From NCBI GenBank assembly GCA_047495785.1, contig JBLDXI010000042.1, positions 558,001 through 622,000 on the forward strand: 64,000 nt of DNA. The letters are read 5' to 3'. Position 1 is the stretch's first letter. The number at the start of each line of letters is the position of its first letter. Below, piece after piece: positions 53,827-64,000 of the stretch. The notes under the pieces were generated by a model, which had not been told where the DNA came from, made no database searches, and saw only the letters and a list, made by a program, of their open reading frames with translations. The stretch comes from Lepidodermella squamata (lineage: Eukaryota > Gastrotricha). The translations under genes were made by a program, and so were the position numbers.

Positions 53827-54540
53827 AGAAAAAGGGCGTAGTTACCATCTACGACAAAACAAAGTTATACATGTTAGGTATGACATGAGAAACAAGTTTA
53901 CATCTGAACGATTTACGAATGTTACACCTTAAAATATCGAATTGGCCAAGCTGCTCAACCTGTATTTTATATTTCTGAGACAATTCTCTATATTCGTATT
54001 TCGGATATTCGTACTTGAACAATTACGCGTTTTTGATATTCATCAGTACTCGAAGTAGCGGGAAGACTGGGAGTACCGTACTCCCAGTCTTCCCGCTACG
54101 ACCGGCCGAGAAAATAACAAGATTTTGGGAGAACTTAGTCCAACTTCTCGGGATTCCATGGCCACCGTCATAGGGCCGTTTTAACGTTTTAAATGACCAT
54201 AGTGACGCCGAAATTGCGTCGCAAGATAAAATCTAGCAATAGAGCAGCCTGCAGGAATAAGTCTTACAGGCTGAATTTTTGTATTCGAAGATGGTTTGGT
54301 AAATGAGGACTATAGGCGAAAAATGAGCCGGTTTTGCTGCAAGAACGACAAGTATTAATTTTCAGAATTTTCTTGAGACGCAATTTCGGCGTCACAATGA
54401 CCACAATACGTCTCTAAATTCTGAAATTTTCTCCTCGCTGCGCTCGCTTATCTATTTGTTTTTCCGCTTCGATCATCTCGATCGTCGTATTTGAATGACC
54501 CACTAGCTTGAGCTTGCTGCAATTGTTTATCCGTAACAGA
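53827..54540. other. Intergenic with a strong hairpin
   Basis: Apart from the hairpin at 54055-54099, a pair of related segments (aattgcgtcgcaagata near 54214 and gagacgcaatttcggcg near 54376) are inverted copies around 54200-54400. No gene seen. Confidence 0.4.
54055..54099. repeat. Perfect hairpin, 22-bp arms with 1-base spacer
   Basis: gtagcgggaagactgggagt ac, then one c, then its exact reverse complement. Such a tight palindrome could extrude as a cruciform. Confidence 0.85.
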
Positions 54541-55682
54541 ATGCTAAAACGTGCTACAAATACGGCGCCCTGACGCCACGCTGCAATCCCGGCCTTGGCA
54601 AGTGTCAATTGAGTGACGAGGCAGCTGCGGACAGAGAAATCGAGGTTAATCCCCTGCTTGCCGTTCGATTTATTATTTTCACCTTCCCACTTTTACTTTT
54701 TCAGCTTGATTGGTACAAAAACATAACACTCAAAGACAGCTTGGCCGCTTGTAACAGCGCGAGATCTAAATTCGCGGTGAATGTTTTGTTATTTGCTACC
54801 TCTGCTTTTTAATTTGTTTATTTTTAGAATCAATCTTTCAAACGGTGCACGGACAACGGAGTAGTGAAAACGTGTGTCCCAGCAAACTACGCCTGTCCCG
54901 AGAACTGGGTTAAGGAACAAAATTAATTTTTTGTTATGAATTTTCAATGTTCATGTTTTCGCTAAAGGTCGCATCAAGTGGCAGCCCATATGACAATCTT
55001 GGTCAATGCATCTCGGGAACTTCACGTGAGTCTTCCTTCAATATTGATTTTGCTTGATAATCAATTGTGGAATGACCTTGCTAATCTTGAATTGAAACTC
55101 AGTTCAAGTTCAAGTCAGCGAAAAGCCCCATGTTCGCTGCTTCAGCACATCCAATGGGAACTTCACTGATTGCCGCCTCGAGATAACGGGCTGCCAGGCT
55201 GGGACTGAAACTCGTCGGCCACATTCAGCAACCGGGAAAACTGCCTGAAAGGGGTAAAATTGAATTTTGAAGATTATTGAAGGGACAGGGAATATGAAGT
55301 CCATTTCTGTTATCAGTTAAAAATCCTTCATTAAAATTCATTAAAATGTAGTCTATTTCTGTTATCAGTTGAAAATCCGTCATTAAAATGTATTTTTCAT
55401 TGATACAACATTGTCTGGCTAGAAAATGGCGATCTCCCTATTTATCTTGTTATCCTGGCTTTTATATACTGACTCGTTTTTTAATTAGAGAGCTGTCCAA
55501 TGTGGCACAAGCAATGGCAAAAAGTGTTATGGAGCTTTTCCAATTGGAAACCGGGTAAATGAGTCATTAATACTGGGCATCCTTGATGTAAAACGAACTT
55601 ATTCTAGATCAAAGTATATGGCAACTCGACGCTGTTCAGTGAAAATTACAACGCCTGTAAGATGGATGCCACGGAATATACG
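54541..55682 (+). pseudogene. Inverted partial LamG-family gene (cysteine exons 3-9 only)
   Basis: On the plus strand, opposite to genes A-C. Exon 3-type sequence (from about 54545), exon 4 (about 54705-54776), exon 5 (about 54828-54908), exon 6 (about 54968-55026), exon 7 (to about 55253), exon 8 (about 55492-55557) and exon 9 (about 55606-55680) occur in the right order with splice sites. Exons 1-2 and all LamG exons are absent. Exon 7 has lost about 10 bases after the AETR-equivalent and is out of frame. A dead copy. Confidence 0.75.
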
Positions 55683-55835
55683 GTATGTGTTATCTCGCTT
55701 AATGACAGTGCCAAGAACGTATCTATTTTATCAGAAGTATGCGCTTCATTCAACTTGTTACAAGTGAAATAAGGGCTCTGCTGTGTAAGGTCTCGGAATA
55801 GCCCAGTTTTGAAGCTCGATTTTGAGCTTGAAATG

Positions 55836-56600
55836 GGATTGCCCATCAGGGCGAAAAAGTCGTGGATAAGTTGTCGTGGTTCACGCTGTTTTCTGTTTTA
55901 AAACCTTTTTCTCAATCTTTTCTCCTGTTTGAATGTAAGAACTTATGGTGCAGCCATGGGTTTTTTCGAGATAAGTGCGATGAAAGGTGCAAAATGCTCA
56001 CTGTTTCAACGATTCGAACTTGATTCGGAAGTGGAGGGAAAAGACTGAAAAGCCGTGGATAAACACCGCATTTACTGGCAATTTCTTACTTCCTGAGTAA
56101 GATCTTGTTGTGCTCTACTAAAGGACGCGAAAAAACTGTGGTTGAACCCATGCTTTTTCTTGCGACAATGCCCAAAAAGACGCCAGGCTATGCATTTTCG
56201 AGGTGTTGGGTGTGACGTAGTGAGTGCTAATCAGGACGAAAAAGTCGTGGATAAGTTGGGGTGATTCTTGCTTTTTTCCCTGTTAAAACATTCCTCCTAG
56301 TGCCTTCTCCTATTTGACTACAAAAAGCTATGGTGCAACCATGGGTGTTTTCGAGATAAGAGCGACTAATAACACACAATTTTCGCGTTTTCCTCGATTT
56401 ATAAGCCGGGAGGGAAAAGACTGAAAAGCCGTGGATGACCTCCATATTAACTGGCTATTTCTTACTTCCCTAATAAGCTCTCCATGTGCTCAGCTGGGGA
56501 ATGTGAAAAAACTGTGGGTGAACCCATTTTCTTCCTCGCAGAAACGCCGCTAAAGACGCCAGTGGGTGCATTTTTCCATGGTTTTTGCGCTTTCAGACCG
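55836..56600. repeat. Two tandem copies of a ~385-bp unit
   Basis: Both start near cgaaaaagtcgtggataagttg (55853 and 56239). They share, in order, ctatggtgcaaccatggg, ttttcgagataag, gactgaaaagccgtggat and aaaaactgtgg, then aagacgcca. Divergence is moderate. No coding role seen. Confidence 0.7.
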
Positions 56601-56724
56601 CTTTCGGGTCGCGCAGCGGTGAAAAACCCACGGTTACACATGCTTTTCTATCGATTTGCTAATACTTTTGACAGTTCTCTACCAGGTAAGCAGAAGGTTT
56701 CATGGTAACATCCACAAAAGCGCA

Positions 56725-56893
56725 TTATATTTGTTGGTCATTTGTCCAGTACATTCATTGTTTTCGCACAGAATGCGGGCTGCGGGCTATAAGTATATCT
56801 TTTAATATTATGCGCGCGTAGTACTTCTCATTGTGCGTAGTACTCTGTATAGGAATTTTTTTCTCGCTGGTCGCCTTTAGCGCAAAATCATCG
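56725..56893 (-). mobile_element. Terminal fragment of the DDE-like transposon family
   Basis: The minus strand begins CGATGATTTTGCGCTA at 56893, preceded by atat, and follows the left end of the elements at 27287 and 61572 for about 165 bases with many substitutions. No transposase remains. An old copy. Confidence 0.75.
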
Positions 56894-57059
56894 ATATTTT
56901 TTTTCATTAAATTCAAGCTGAAAACATTAGGGAAATGCCAGATGACTAGTTTTCGGTTTATGAAAAAGAAAAACGGGGTTCCGAAAGCGTAGTCAATTTT
57001 TTCCGCATGAAAATGGTTATTGGGGAAGCGCAAGGGCCCAAAAATCGAGCTTCGTAGAA

Positions 57060-57145
57060 ACCCGAAACTCTAAATTTCCTAACCCTAACCTTAATCCTGA
57101 ACCCCAACCAAACCCTAAACCTAACCCTAACCCGAACCCTGGAAC
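57060..57145. repeat. Degenerate telomere-like repeat
   Basis: About twelve imperfect copies of aaccct and relatives (ccctaacc, aaaccctaaacctaacccta). This is the complement of TTAGGG, the common animal telomere unit. An interstitial copy, not a chromosome end, since ordinary sequence continues on both sides. Confidence 0.6.
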
Positions 57146-57863
57146 CTATGTATGAAAGTTGGCACCCTTTTAAGAAATTAATTATCAATTCGAGTTTTAA
57201 TCATGAGAATTTTTCCGCGCCATCCCGAAAACTGAAGTTTTGTCGAAAAATAAATTTTTGACGTTTTCCATTCACAATTTGCCCACTACTAGGGTATATC
57301 TCCCATCGGCACGTGCTAATAGTGCGATCTCGCAAATATTCATTCATTTTTATCGAATTTCGTGAACGTTTTAAAATCATTTAAAATAACAATCGTTCTG
57401 AAATAATCAGCTAGTGAAAAATGCGCCTTTGTTTTGGAGGATAATTCAGGCTTAATCGCTCATGAACATTTTCGAAACTATAAATTTTTCGGGTCCCCTA
57501 CAAAGTAGGGAAAATTTAATAGCAGGCTTCAAATTAAACGCTTCAAAGCAGTATGGCTTCCATGTAAATTAAAAAAAGGCTTCAAAGTAAAATAAACGTT
57601 ATTAATTAGATTAACACCGCGTGTTAAACCAAAGCTGCTTAATGTTGGTGGCATGCAAGTAGTGATTTTCGCGAAGCAATTAGGACCACTTTTTGAGGTG
57701 CGCAACCACGTGAAACATTTTTTATTTGCTTGCGATTTTATTTATTTTATTGAGATTGAAGATTGAGATTGAGATTTAAGCGATCAAGCTATCCAGGTAT
57801 GTAACAGAATTACATGGCATTTCAGCACAGTTTTACACAATTTCGCAATCGGACGTCATAGTC

Positions 57864-58010
57864 TTATTCTGCGCGCGCCGCTTTTTCAGACTCGTAACAG
57901 CTGCGTTGGGTTTCACGGCGGCGACCGCGGCCACGTTTCATTGGTTGCTCTGAAACTGCGCCAGCATTCTTCGGTGGCCGATCCCGGCCTAGACTGGCCG
58001 GAGGAGCATC
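57864..58010 (-). CDS. Possible terminal exon with a basic Arg/Gly-rich tail
   Basis: Open on the minus strand after a possible acceptor (ttgctag) to a stop at 57864-57866. The encoded end is basic (MKRGRGRRRETQR). AATAAA-like runs follow at about 57745. GC content is higher than the flanks. No upstream exons or family found; it may be chance. Confidence 0.25.
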   Translation of the reverse strand, partial: DAPPASLGRDRPPKNAGAVSEQPMKRGRGRRRETQRSCYESEKAARAE

Positions 58011-58534
58011 GCTAGCAACATTTTCAGGTTGGCGACGATTTTAGCCATCAAAATAATAGCAGTAAGCAGTTTAAAGAATGAAGTTTTGAAATGCCATCAA
58101 ATAAATCAAATAAAACGAATGAGCAATCATCATGTCCATGCGCTATTTTAAAGACACGCACACACGAGCATGACTTGCAACGCATTGCGTAACACGTGTG
58201 TCCGCGCGCACTCAAAAAAATCGAGTAAACACGTTTTTTATTTCACTTTAATGCTTCTGTGATTTGTTGCCATTTAATCTGGTGTTTGCACCATTTGTTG
58301 CTCTGTGCTTTATTTGAAGCCTGCTACTCTGTGGGGGACCCAATTTTTCAGTATATTTATCCATATTTATCCAGTGACAATCTTAAAAGGTTTGGAATAT
58401 TTTTGTTTTTTGTTTGCCGAAGCTCAAGACATGCCCATCACCTTCAAAATTCCAAAATAATGAAAAAAAATGTTCTCGCCCTTCCCTCAGAAATTGTTAA
58501 ATCATCCGACATATACAGTATGATAATATAAGTT

Positions 58535-58665
58535 GGATTGACATCGGCCGTAATTCTTAGAACCAAGAGCGAACTCAAACGTTGTGCTTTTCTTCGAAGC
58601 GAACAATATTATCGTGAAACCGGCGTTCAGCTTCACTCTAAGCCAAATCACGGCTTGCGACCCTA
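58535..58665 (-). pseudogene. Fragment of a LamG exon
   Basis: ggattgacatcggccgtaat to gcgttcagcttcactctaa matches the middle of exon 13 of genes A-C (gattgacatcggctgtaag, ggcattcaaatttatctt) with a deletion. No other exon nearby. Confidence 0.55.
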
Positions 58666-58699
58666 AATTAATCGTCATGCGACTGATCGCTCTGCCGTT

Positions 58700-59850
58700 T
58701 GAGCTTTTTTTCCAAAAAGTTATACAGCTGAAATGAGGGCAACTTCCTGAAAAATTATAGTTTATTTTAAGACAATATTGCAGGAAATCAATAAAAATTC
58801 ATCCAAGTTCGCTCCAAGTATCAAATTTTAGAACTCGATCTGGGCTACACGGACCACTAAAAAACTGCTTCAATATTGATTCCGCAAGTGGTGTGAATTC
58901 AATTTATTTGCAATCGCAAAATCATTTTCTTTGATTTTGGTGGTCCATATTGAGTTAAAATTCACGAAAAAGTGACCAGCGTGTTCGTTGTGATGTCACC
59001 TATCTGGAACCATCAAGGAAATTGGGAAATTTTTTAACTGTGATCGGAACCAACAAAAAAGAATCGAATATTTTGTTTAATTGGCCTCCACGCCTCTCAT
59101 GAATCAGCTGACCATTAGTGATGCGCTCCGATTGTGGCCATTCGCGATTAAATCACGATCAAGTCGAATCGAATTTCAATCATGGCGCTCGTCCCAAAAT
59201 CGTCTTTATCGGCATCGATTATTCGCCCGATTAATCAGCCGATGCCGATTAATCGGCTATGGTAGAAGAGTTCTGACAAGACAGTGTAGAATAGAAAATA
59301 GAATCTGCTCTCGTCCATTCCTATGTCTTTCTTTCTTCTGTTGCATTCTTTTCTCTAGCCCTTTAGTTCAATTAGGAGGATGCTTTGGTAAGGAAAATCT
59401 ATTTGCTATTTGAAAATTGCAATGCATGATTGATTATCGATTATCGATTATCGATTTGCGCTTATCCAATGGTCTCTATCAATTAACGGTCGACATCATC
59501 CTGTTCAGCGTAAAAAGTTACCCAAGAGCCCAAATTTTCATCAAAACAGGATAAATGGTTGTGAAGAAATCGCGGAATCAAATTTCATATCCGGCAATAG
59601 AATTTATCAATTAACTGGGCTGTAAAAATAAAAACTTCAAAGAAATCGGCATATGCGCCTTCTTTCGTGTAGAAGGGGTAGTTTTCCACGAGGAATCGGA
59701 ATCTGATTTCAGAATTTCAATAGCCATCATACTTCTAATTACTACTTTAATTACTACTAATTGATAAATTTATTGCTTTATTGCACTCAAATTATTTTGC
59801 ATTACCAAAACCATAATTGCATTACCGAATTCCGCTCGACTCCGCTTCCG
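58700..59850. other. Gene-poor interval with short simple repeats
   Basis: Contains atcgattaatcgg-type runs at 59205-59265 and three copies of gattatc at about 59437-59455. No domain in the open frame 59081-59413. Confidence 0.4.
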
Positions 59851-59854
59851 GCAC

Positions 59855-59990
59855 ATCGTATTGTTAAATCAGCAGACCCATGGAAATTGACATTACCAGG
59901 CAAATCGCCACCGAGTTTTACTTTCGAGCCAACCAGTGGTCTGGAAGTGAGCGATTCCTCGTGGATGAAGTTATCGTGAACGAGATGAGA
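59855..59990 (-). pseudogene. Fragment of a LamG exon
   Basis: The minus strand encodes NFIHEES...VGSKVKLGGDLPGN, matching the start of exon 13 of gene A (DNFVQE...VSSKIRLGGDLAGN). It breaks off on both sides. Confidence 0.65.
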
Positions 59991-60359
59991 TGAGATGAGA
60001 GATGGCGCTGCGACGTTTCTTGCAGAGCAAACTAGTAACATATTGTTCGCAGACGAAGTCTTCAGGCTCTGGTCCATTACATTTGATGAGTACGGCTGGG
60101 TATAGAAAAGTGAAAGTCATCAGTTTCAAATAAATCTGAACGCTCAATCAAAGCAAATTCATTGCGGAAAAGCCCCTTTCACACTCAGCAGTGCAAAACG
60201 GCAACATCTTTATAGCTTCGTCAACAAGACAGCCAGTTCCCCAGATTGACACGATATCAAAGGGTCGTTTCATTATGCTGCCCTAATTTGATTGTTGAAT
60301 ATCTGATTGTTAAATATTCATATATTTTCATATTTTTCATGTTGTATTGACTATTGCAT

Positions 60360-60516
60360 TGATTTCGATGCTGATCCCGACCAGTCTACTTTTTCTGCTA
60401 CCATTTTCAATGTTGTTGTTGCCTCAACATTTCCATTGATCACTTGTCTGAGCTGTCCTCTTCTGGGCGTTATGGCTCCCTAAATAAATAAATAATAAAT
60501 AAACAGCTAGTGAAAT
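60360..60516 (+). mobile_element. Probable 3' end of a non-LTR retroelement
   Basis: Ends ggcgttatggctccc followed by a taaataaataaataataaataaa tail, the usual form of LINE or SINE 3' termini. No reverse transcriptase frame remains. Confidence 0.4.
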
Positions 60517-61482
60517 GCCTGCCCCTTTAGCCGCCTCATTCTGGATGATTATAATTCAGACTTCATGGCTTTTGAAGATTTTCGCAGCAATTTTTTCAGG
60601 AGGATCCCAAGTCAGCATCTGAACCATAGACAATAATACAAGATCGGAAACTTACAGTTCTCACATAGTGTAAAATTGCATCAGCTGCAAGGGATTAGTG
60701 ACCCTGTTTGTTTACTTTTCTCGCGTAGCGTAAAACAACCCAGTTATAATCTTATTAACTGGGGTTTTCGATTTCAAAATTTCCTCCTTGTTCATATGCA
60801 CGAAATGATGAACTAAGCGAACTATTCGATAAACTGGGAGAGATGGCCTCACCAACCTGAAAGCTCACCAACCTGTTAGAAAATATATTATGAAATTGGG
60901 AAAATTACCTGTTTTTGGTGTTTGATCGCTGATTGTTCGATATCAATCGATGTGGCGTTGCGTGTATTATTGTCTATGATCTGAACGTTACTAGACGCCT
61001 TTGTTTGCTATGTTTGATGAAGCTCAAGACACACCTATTAACATCAAAAGCATTGAAAATCTTCACAATTCCGTCGGTTCGCTCTTATTTTTGTTGTATC
61101 AACAGTCATTTTGGCAGATGCAGCAGCAACAAAATCTCTATACCTGGCAACTCCAAGGTCGCACACTGCGGTACAGCCTGGCGTCGGCCGCGTTAGGCTG
61201 AACCCAGGCCATCGCTAATTCAGGGGCAAAGTATCGGAGAGTGAGTCCAGGAAGGTCAGGTTCAGCTCAAATACAGTGTTTCTTTTATCATTGATATTTC
61301 ACATATTGCTCAGAAATTCAGATTCAGTCGCCAGCCTCATAGAACTGCCAGCTACGTTGTTTGATTTATTACATTAATCGGCTTTCGGCTTTAAATAAAC
61401 ACTTCATACTCGCAGTTCCCACAGATAAATACATTAATAATTTAGAATTGTCTTCACTGGACATTGATGATGATGGCCGATC
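60517..61482. other. Intergenic with repeat scraps
   Basis: About 61090-61168 resembles the right half of the 249-bp MITE and ends gtcgcacactg. No gene seen. Confidence 0.4.
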
Positions 61483-61571
61483 TCACAGCAATTCAGGAAT
61501 CGCAAAAGCAGCACAATAGATTTCTAGAACTCGCTGGTTTTCGAAGGAAACAGAAGCAGTTGAGAAAATAT
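61483..61571 (-). pseudogene. Last-exon fragment of a LamG-family gene, cut by a transposon
   Basis: Matches exon 14 of gene C from its stop codon (ctcacagcaattcaggaatc) to cagttgagaaaatat. There the DNA transposon copy 2 begins, using the atat as target. Confidence 0.75.
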
Positions 61572-64000
61572 CGATGATTTTGCGCTATAAGGAGCCAATG
61601 AAAAAATTCCTATCCAGAGTACTACGCACTATAAATAGTACTACGCACACATGTAGTAAGATATAGCCCATTGTATTCTGTGTGGAAAAAATATATGTAC
61701 TGGACGAATAATGACCAACAAATATCTTCGATACTGCGGTCATTCTGAGGTGTCTGCGCTGGGAATTCCGAGATAATCATGGAGGAAACGTTTCAGAAAC
61801 TCCTGGACTGAATCGTTCTTAGACAGCTCGAGTAAAACACAGTTCATACTCTCAACAATAAGCTTGTTTTAATAATTTTGAAACGCTTTCAAGTAGTCAT
61901 ATCCATCCAAGTTTCGAGGGCGTAATGTCACGGCGGAGGTTTAGCGTCAATGCTGCAAGCAGTAGGTTTGTCTGCGTCTTCTTCGTAAGCCATTATGACT
62001 GAGCGATAAGCTTCTGGAATGGTGCCTTTGTTGACCATTTCGATGAGATCCTTCTTAAGACTGGAATCGATCGGCAATCGCTTTTCGTATTTTTGAACAA
62101 GTTGGAAAGGAAACAAAATGACGTCTTTGTTGTAGCGCTTGGCGACGAAAGTATGAAAAGCCAAGTCGAAAGTTTTCTTGGTTTGGAGATAATTAGGGTA
62201 GTCTTTCTCGTATCTGATCCAACATGGCTCCGACCATTTAACATCATTTTTCTGTTCGTCTTGCAAATACTGAGCGAACTTTGGTGACTTGTCAAAGCTG
62301 AAGAAGCTTGCAAATTGCATTTCAGTTATGCTGTATGGTTTCACTTTCAAGCGGTTTGGTGTTTCCTCGCCGTACACTTCGAGTCTCAGATCAGCATCAA
62401 TCGGAGCCTTCCGCGACGCGGCCACGATTTCTCTCCATTCATTTGAATAGCTGATGTTGACTCGTTTCTTAGCTTCCCTTTCAATAGTGGCATGCACGGA
62501 ATCACATTCCATTTGCGAGTGGCCCGGCTCGAAAAACTTGTGATCGATGACTTTGAGATTACCTTTGGAATTGGACAAGGCTGCGAATAAAGCGTTGACA
62601 ATGTACTGAGATTTGTTTTGGCTTCCAGTGCTGTCGCTCCATAGAATCAACTGCTCAACTTCGTCAGGAATCATTTCAGTGATGAATTTATAGAGACATG
62701 AACCGACTTCATCCGTCCCACGACCCCCTTCTGTTTGATCCCACATGAAACAGTAGACATCTTTTGATGAAGTATCGTAGAAAGTCAGGTTTGAGGTGTG
62801 GAACTTTTTTTTGTACATTATCGAGCAGCAAGGGCTTTCGAGGATTGACTGCATATCAAACTGGATGCACAAGATCAATCCTTTCGACTGTTTTGCTAGA
62901 ATTTTGTCAGCATTCTTGGCATCTCTTGCAGCGTCTCTGTTGGATTCGTGGTTCCGTTTCTCCACGATCACTTCATGGGTGAACAGTTCATCCGGCAAAG
63001 TCGCAAATCGTGTGCATTTCTTGCAGGTGTCCTTCTTGGGATGACTGAAAGCGAGATTGGGAAAAGATCTCTTGAATATGGATCGGTAAGTAGCGTATTT
63101 GACGGGTTTCTCATCAGTACGCAGAGCCCAGTTTTGGTGTGCTATGCAGTACATTCGATGCATTTCCTTCAGATTGAGCGCGGACCCGAGATATTGCTTG
63201 CTAGTTTGACTTCTCGCATAATGACTGTCTAATCGCTCGAAAGAAGTGATGTGCTGATAAACAAATTTGTAAGAATTATCGCTGGTGGTATTCGGCGGCT
63301 TATGGCGACCGCGTTGATCTGGTATGATGTAGAAGCCGTCTTCGACTTTTTTCTCAACAGTTGTGTTTATAAAAGCGCGAGTTTCATCGAGCGCCTTCAG
63401 AAAGAAAGACCTGCATACTTCGATTGAGTCCCTAGATTGTGAAGGCGAAGGGGTTGCCAAGTAGTTGCCTGGTAAGTAATAATCAAATCTTCGAGGACCA
63501 TTCTCTCGTTTCTGTTTATAACTGACGTAACGGTTGATGAATGCTCGTCTAGCGTCGATAGATGCTCGGGACCAGTAAGTGTTAAAGCATTGTTTGACTG
63601 AATTTTCATTGAATTTCAAGGAGCATTTACGCCAGCAACCACACTTGAAGTAAACAGGCTTACGACCGGAATTTAACTTAGCGCTAACCCCTTTATCTGA
63701 CTGACGGTAGGGTTTCCCAGAGTTGCGCTTGCGTTTTCTTTCCATCGCTTGTTTGGATGGGCGGTGTCTAGAATCCACTATCCTCGGAGGAAACTGTTTC
63801 AGCCAATGGTCGTTATCAGTCATCAGCTCAAATCGTTGTTAAAAATGAAACGTTGAATGCTTTAGTCCTAAATGACAAGCGTCATAAATTAAAATGTCAA
63901 GGATAGAAAACAGGGAGTTGTCGAAAGCCGAATTGCCAATCTGAGAAGTTCTGTTCTTGACCTAAGGCTGTATGACCTCAGATTTACAGCTACCGATGAA
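61572..64000 (-). mobile_element. DNA transposon of unrecognised superfamily, copy 2 (runs off window)
   Basis: Begins CGATGATTTTGCGCTA after ATAT at 61568-61571. Nearly identical to copy 1 from 27287 for the whole 2.4 kb visible. The right end lies beyond the window. Confidence 0.9.
61928..63823 (-). CDS. DDE-like transposase, copy 2
   Basis: 631 residues, intact, same length as copy 1. I see four substitutions (F/L near residue 50, K/N near 461, F/I near 535 and E/D near 582). Candidate catalytic acids D323, D397 and E448/E450 and both cysteine clusters are unchanged. Near identity of two intact copies 34 kb apart indicates recent transposition or segmental copying. The different flanks (gypsy pol versus a LamG exon) favour transposition. 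Confidence 0.82.
   Translation of the reverse strand: MTDNDHWLKQFPPRIVDSRHRPSKQAMERKRKRNSGKPYRQSDKGVSAKLNSGRKPVYFKCGCWRKCSLKFNENSVKQCFNTYWSRASIDARRAFINRYVSYKQKRENGPRRFDYYLPGNYLATPSPSQSRDSIEVCRSFFLKALDETRAFINTTVEKKVEDGFYIIPDQRGRHKPPNTTSDNSYKFVYQHITSFERLDSHYARSQTSKQYLGSALNLKEMHRMYCIAHQNWALRTDEKPVKYATYRSIFKRSFPNLAFSHPKKDTCKKCTRFATLPDELFTHEVIVEKRNHESNRDAARDAKNADKILAKQSKGLILCIQFDMQSILESPCCSIMYKKKFHTSNLTFYDTSSKDVYCFMWDQTEGGRGTDEVGSCLYKFITEMIPDEVEQLILWSDSTGSQNKSQYIVNALFAALSNSKGNLKVIDHKFFEPGHSQMECDSVHATIEREAKKRVNISYSNEWREIVAASRKAPIDADLRLEVYGEETPNRLKVKPYSITEMQFASFFSFDKSPKFAQYLQDEQKNDVKWSEPCWIRYEKDYPNYLQTKKTFDLAFHTFVAKRYNKDVILFPFQLVQKYEKRLPIDSSLKKDLIEMVNKGTIPEAYRSVIMAYEEDADKPTACSIDAKPPP

Noticed and set aside
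56484-56708. Cysteine-containing 74-codon frame
   Set aside because: It lies in the tandem repeat unit and is not conserved in the other copy.
56958-57188. Open frame rich in alternating Val and Arg
   Set aside because: It is a translation of the degenerate telomere-like repeat.
1-64000. CRISPR arrays, operons, bacterial promoters
   Set aside because: Spliced genes and animal-type receptors show a eukaryotic nuclear genome; no regularly spaced direct repeats were seen.

Overview
The window looks like a stretch of invertebrate animal nuclear genome. The reasons are GT-AG introns of about 50 bases to over 1 kb, extracellular receptor architectures typical of Metazoa, nested retrotransposons and DNA transposons, and short TTAGGG-type interstitial repeats. 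I cannot name the phylum. No rRNA, tRNA or CRISPR array was seen.

Layout. (1) 859-4033: a two-exon receptor joining two LamG-like ectodomains to a Cys-loop ligand-gated ion channel. (2) 4779-8540: a seven-exon gene joining a Ser/Thr kinase to about 19 ankyrin repeats. (3) 8541-12821: gene-poor, with a low-complexity block and a 1.06 kb non-autonomous hAT element with perfect 8-bp target duplications. (4) 12822-19357: two convergent GABA-B-type class C GPCR genes, one intronless and one with three exons. Relics of ion-channel genes and a galaxin-like exon lie nearby. (5) 21136-51038, minus strand: three paralogous 14-exon genes (called A, B and C here) encoding secreted proteins of about 750 residues. 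Each has a signal peptide, a cysteine-rich region and two LamG-like domains related to the ectodomain of the channel in (1). A small secreted cysteine-rich gene lies between A and B, and a broken copy of it lies between B and C. (6) A 11.8 kb Ty3/gypsy element (23645-35410) with gag, pol, an env-like frame and a fourth frame sits inside intron 7 of gene A. A 3.8 kb DNA transposon has in turn inserted into its pol gene. (7) 51039-64000: broken members of the LamG family, MITEs, hairpins, a tandem repeat, and a second nearly identical copy of the DNA transposon running off the window end.

How the parts relate. The channel, the kinase-ankyrin protein and the two GPCRs look like sensing or signalling genes. 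Genes A-C look like soluble relatives of the channel ectodomain, in a cluster shaped by tandem duplication, gene conversion and transposon insertion. A link between secreted LamG proteins and the LamG-bearing channel is an inference from shared domain type and proximity. All multi-exon models were assembled by hand from GT-AG sites with consistent reading phase; no transcript evidence was available.
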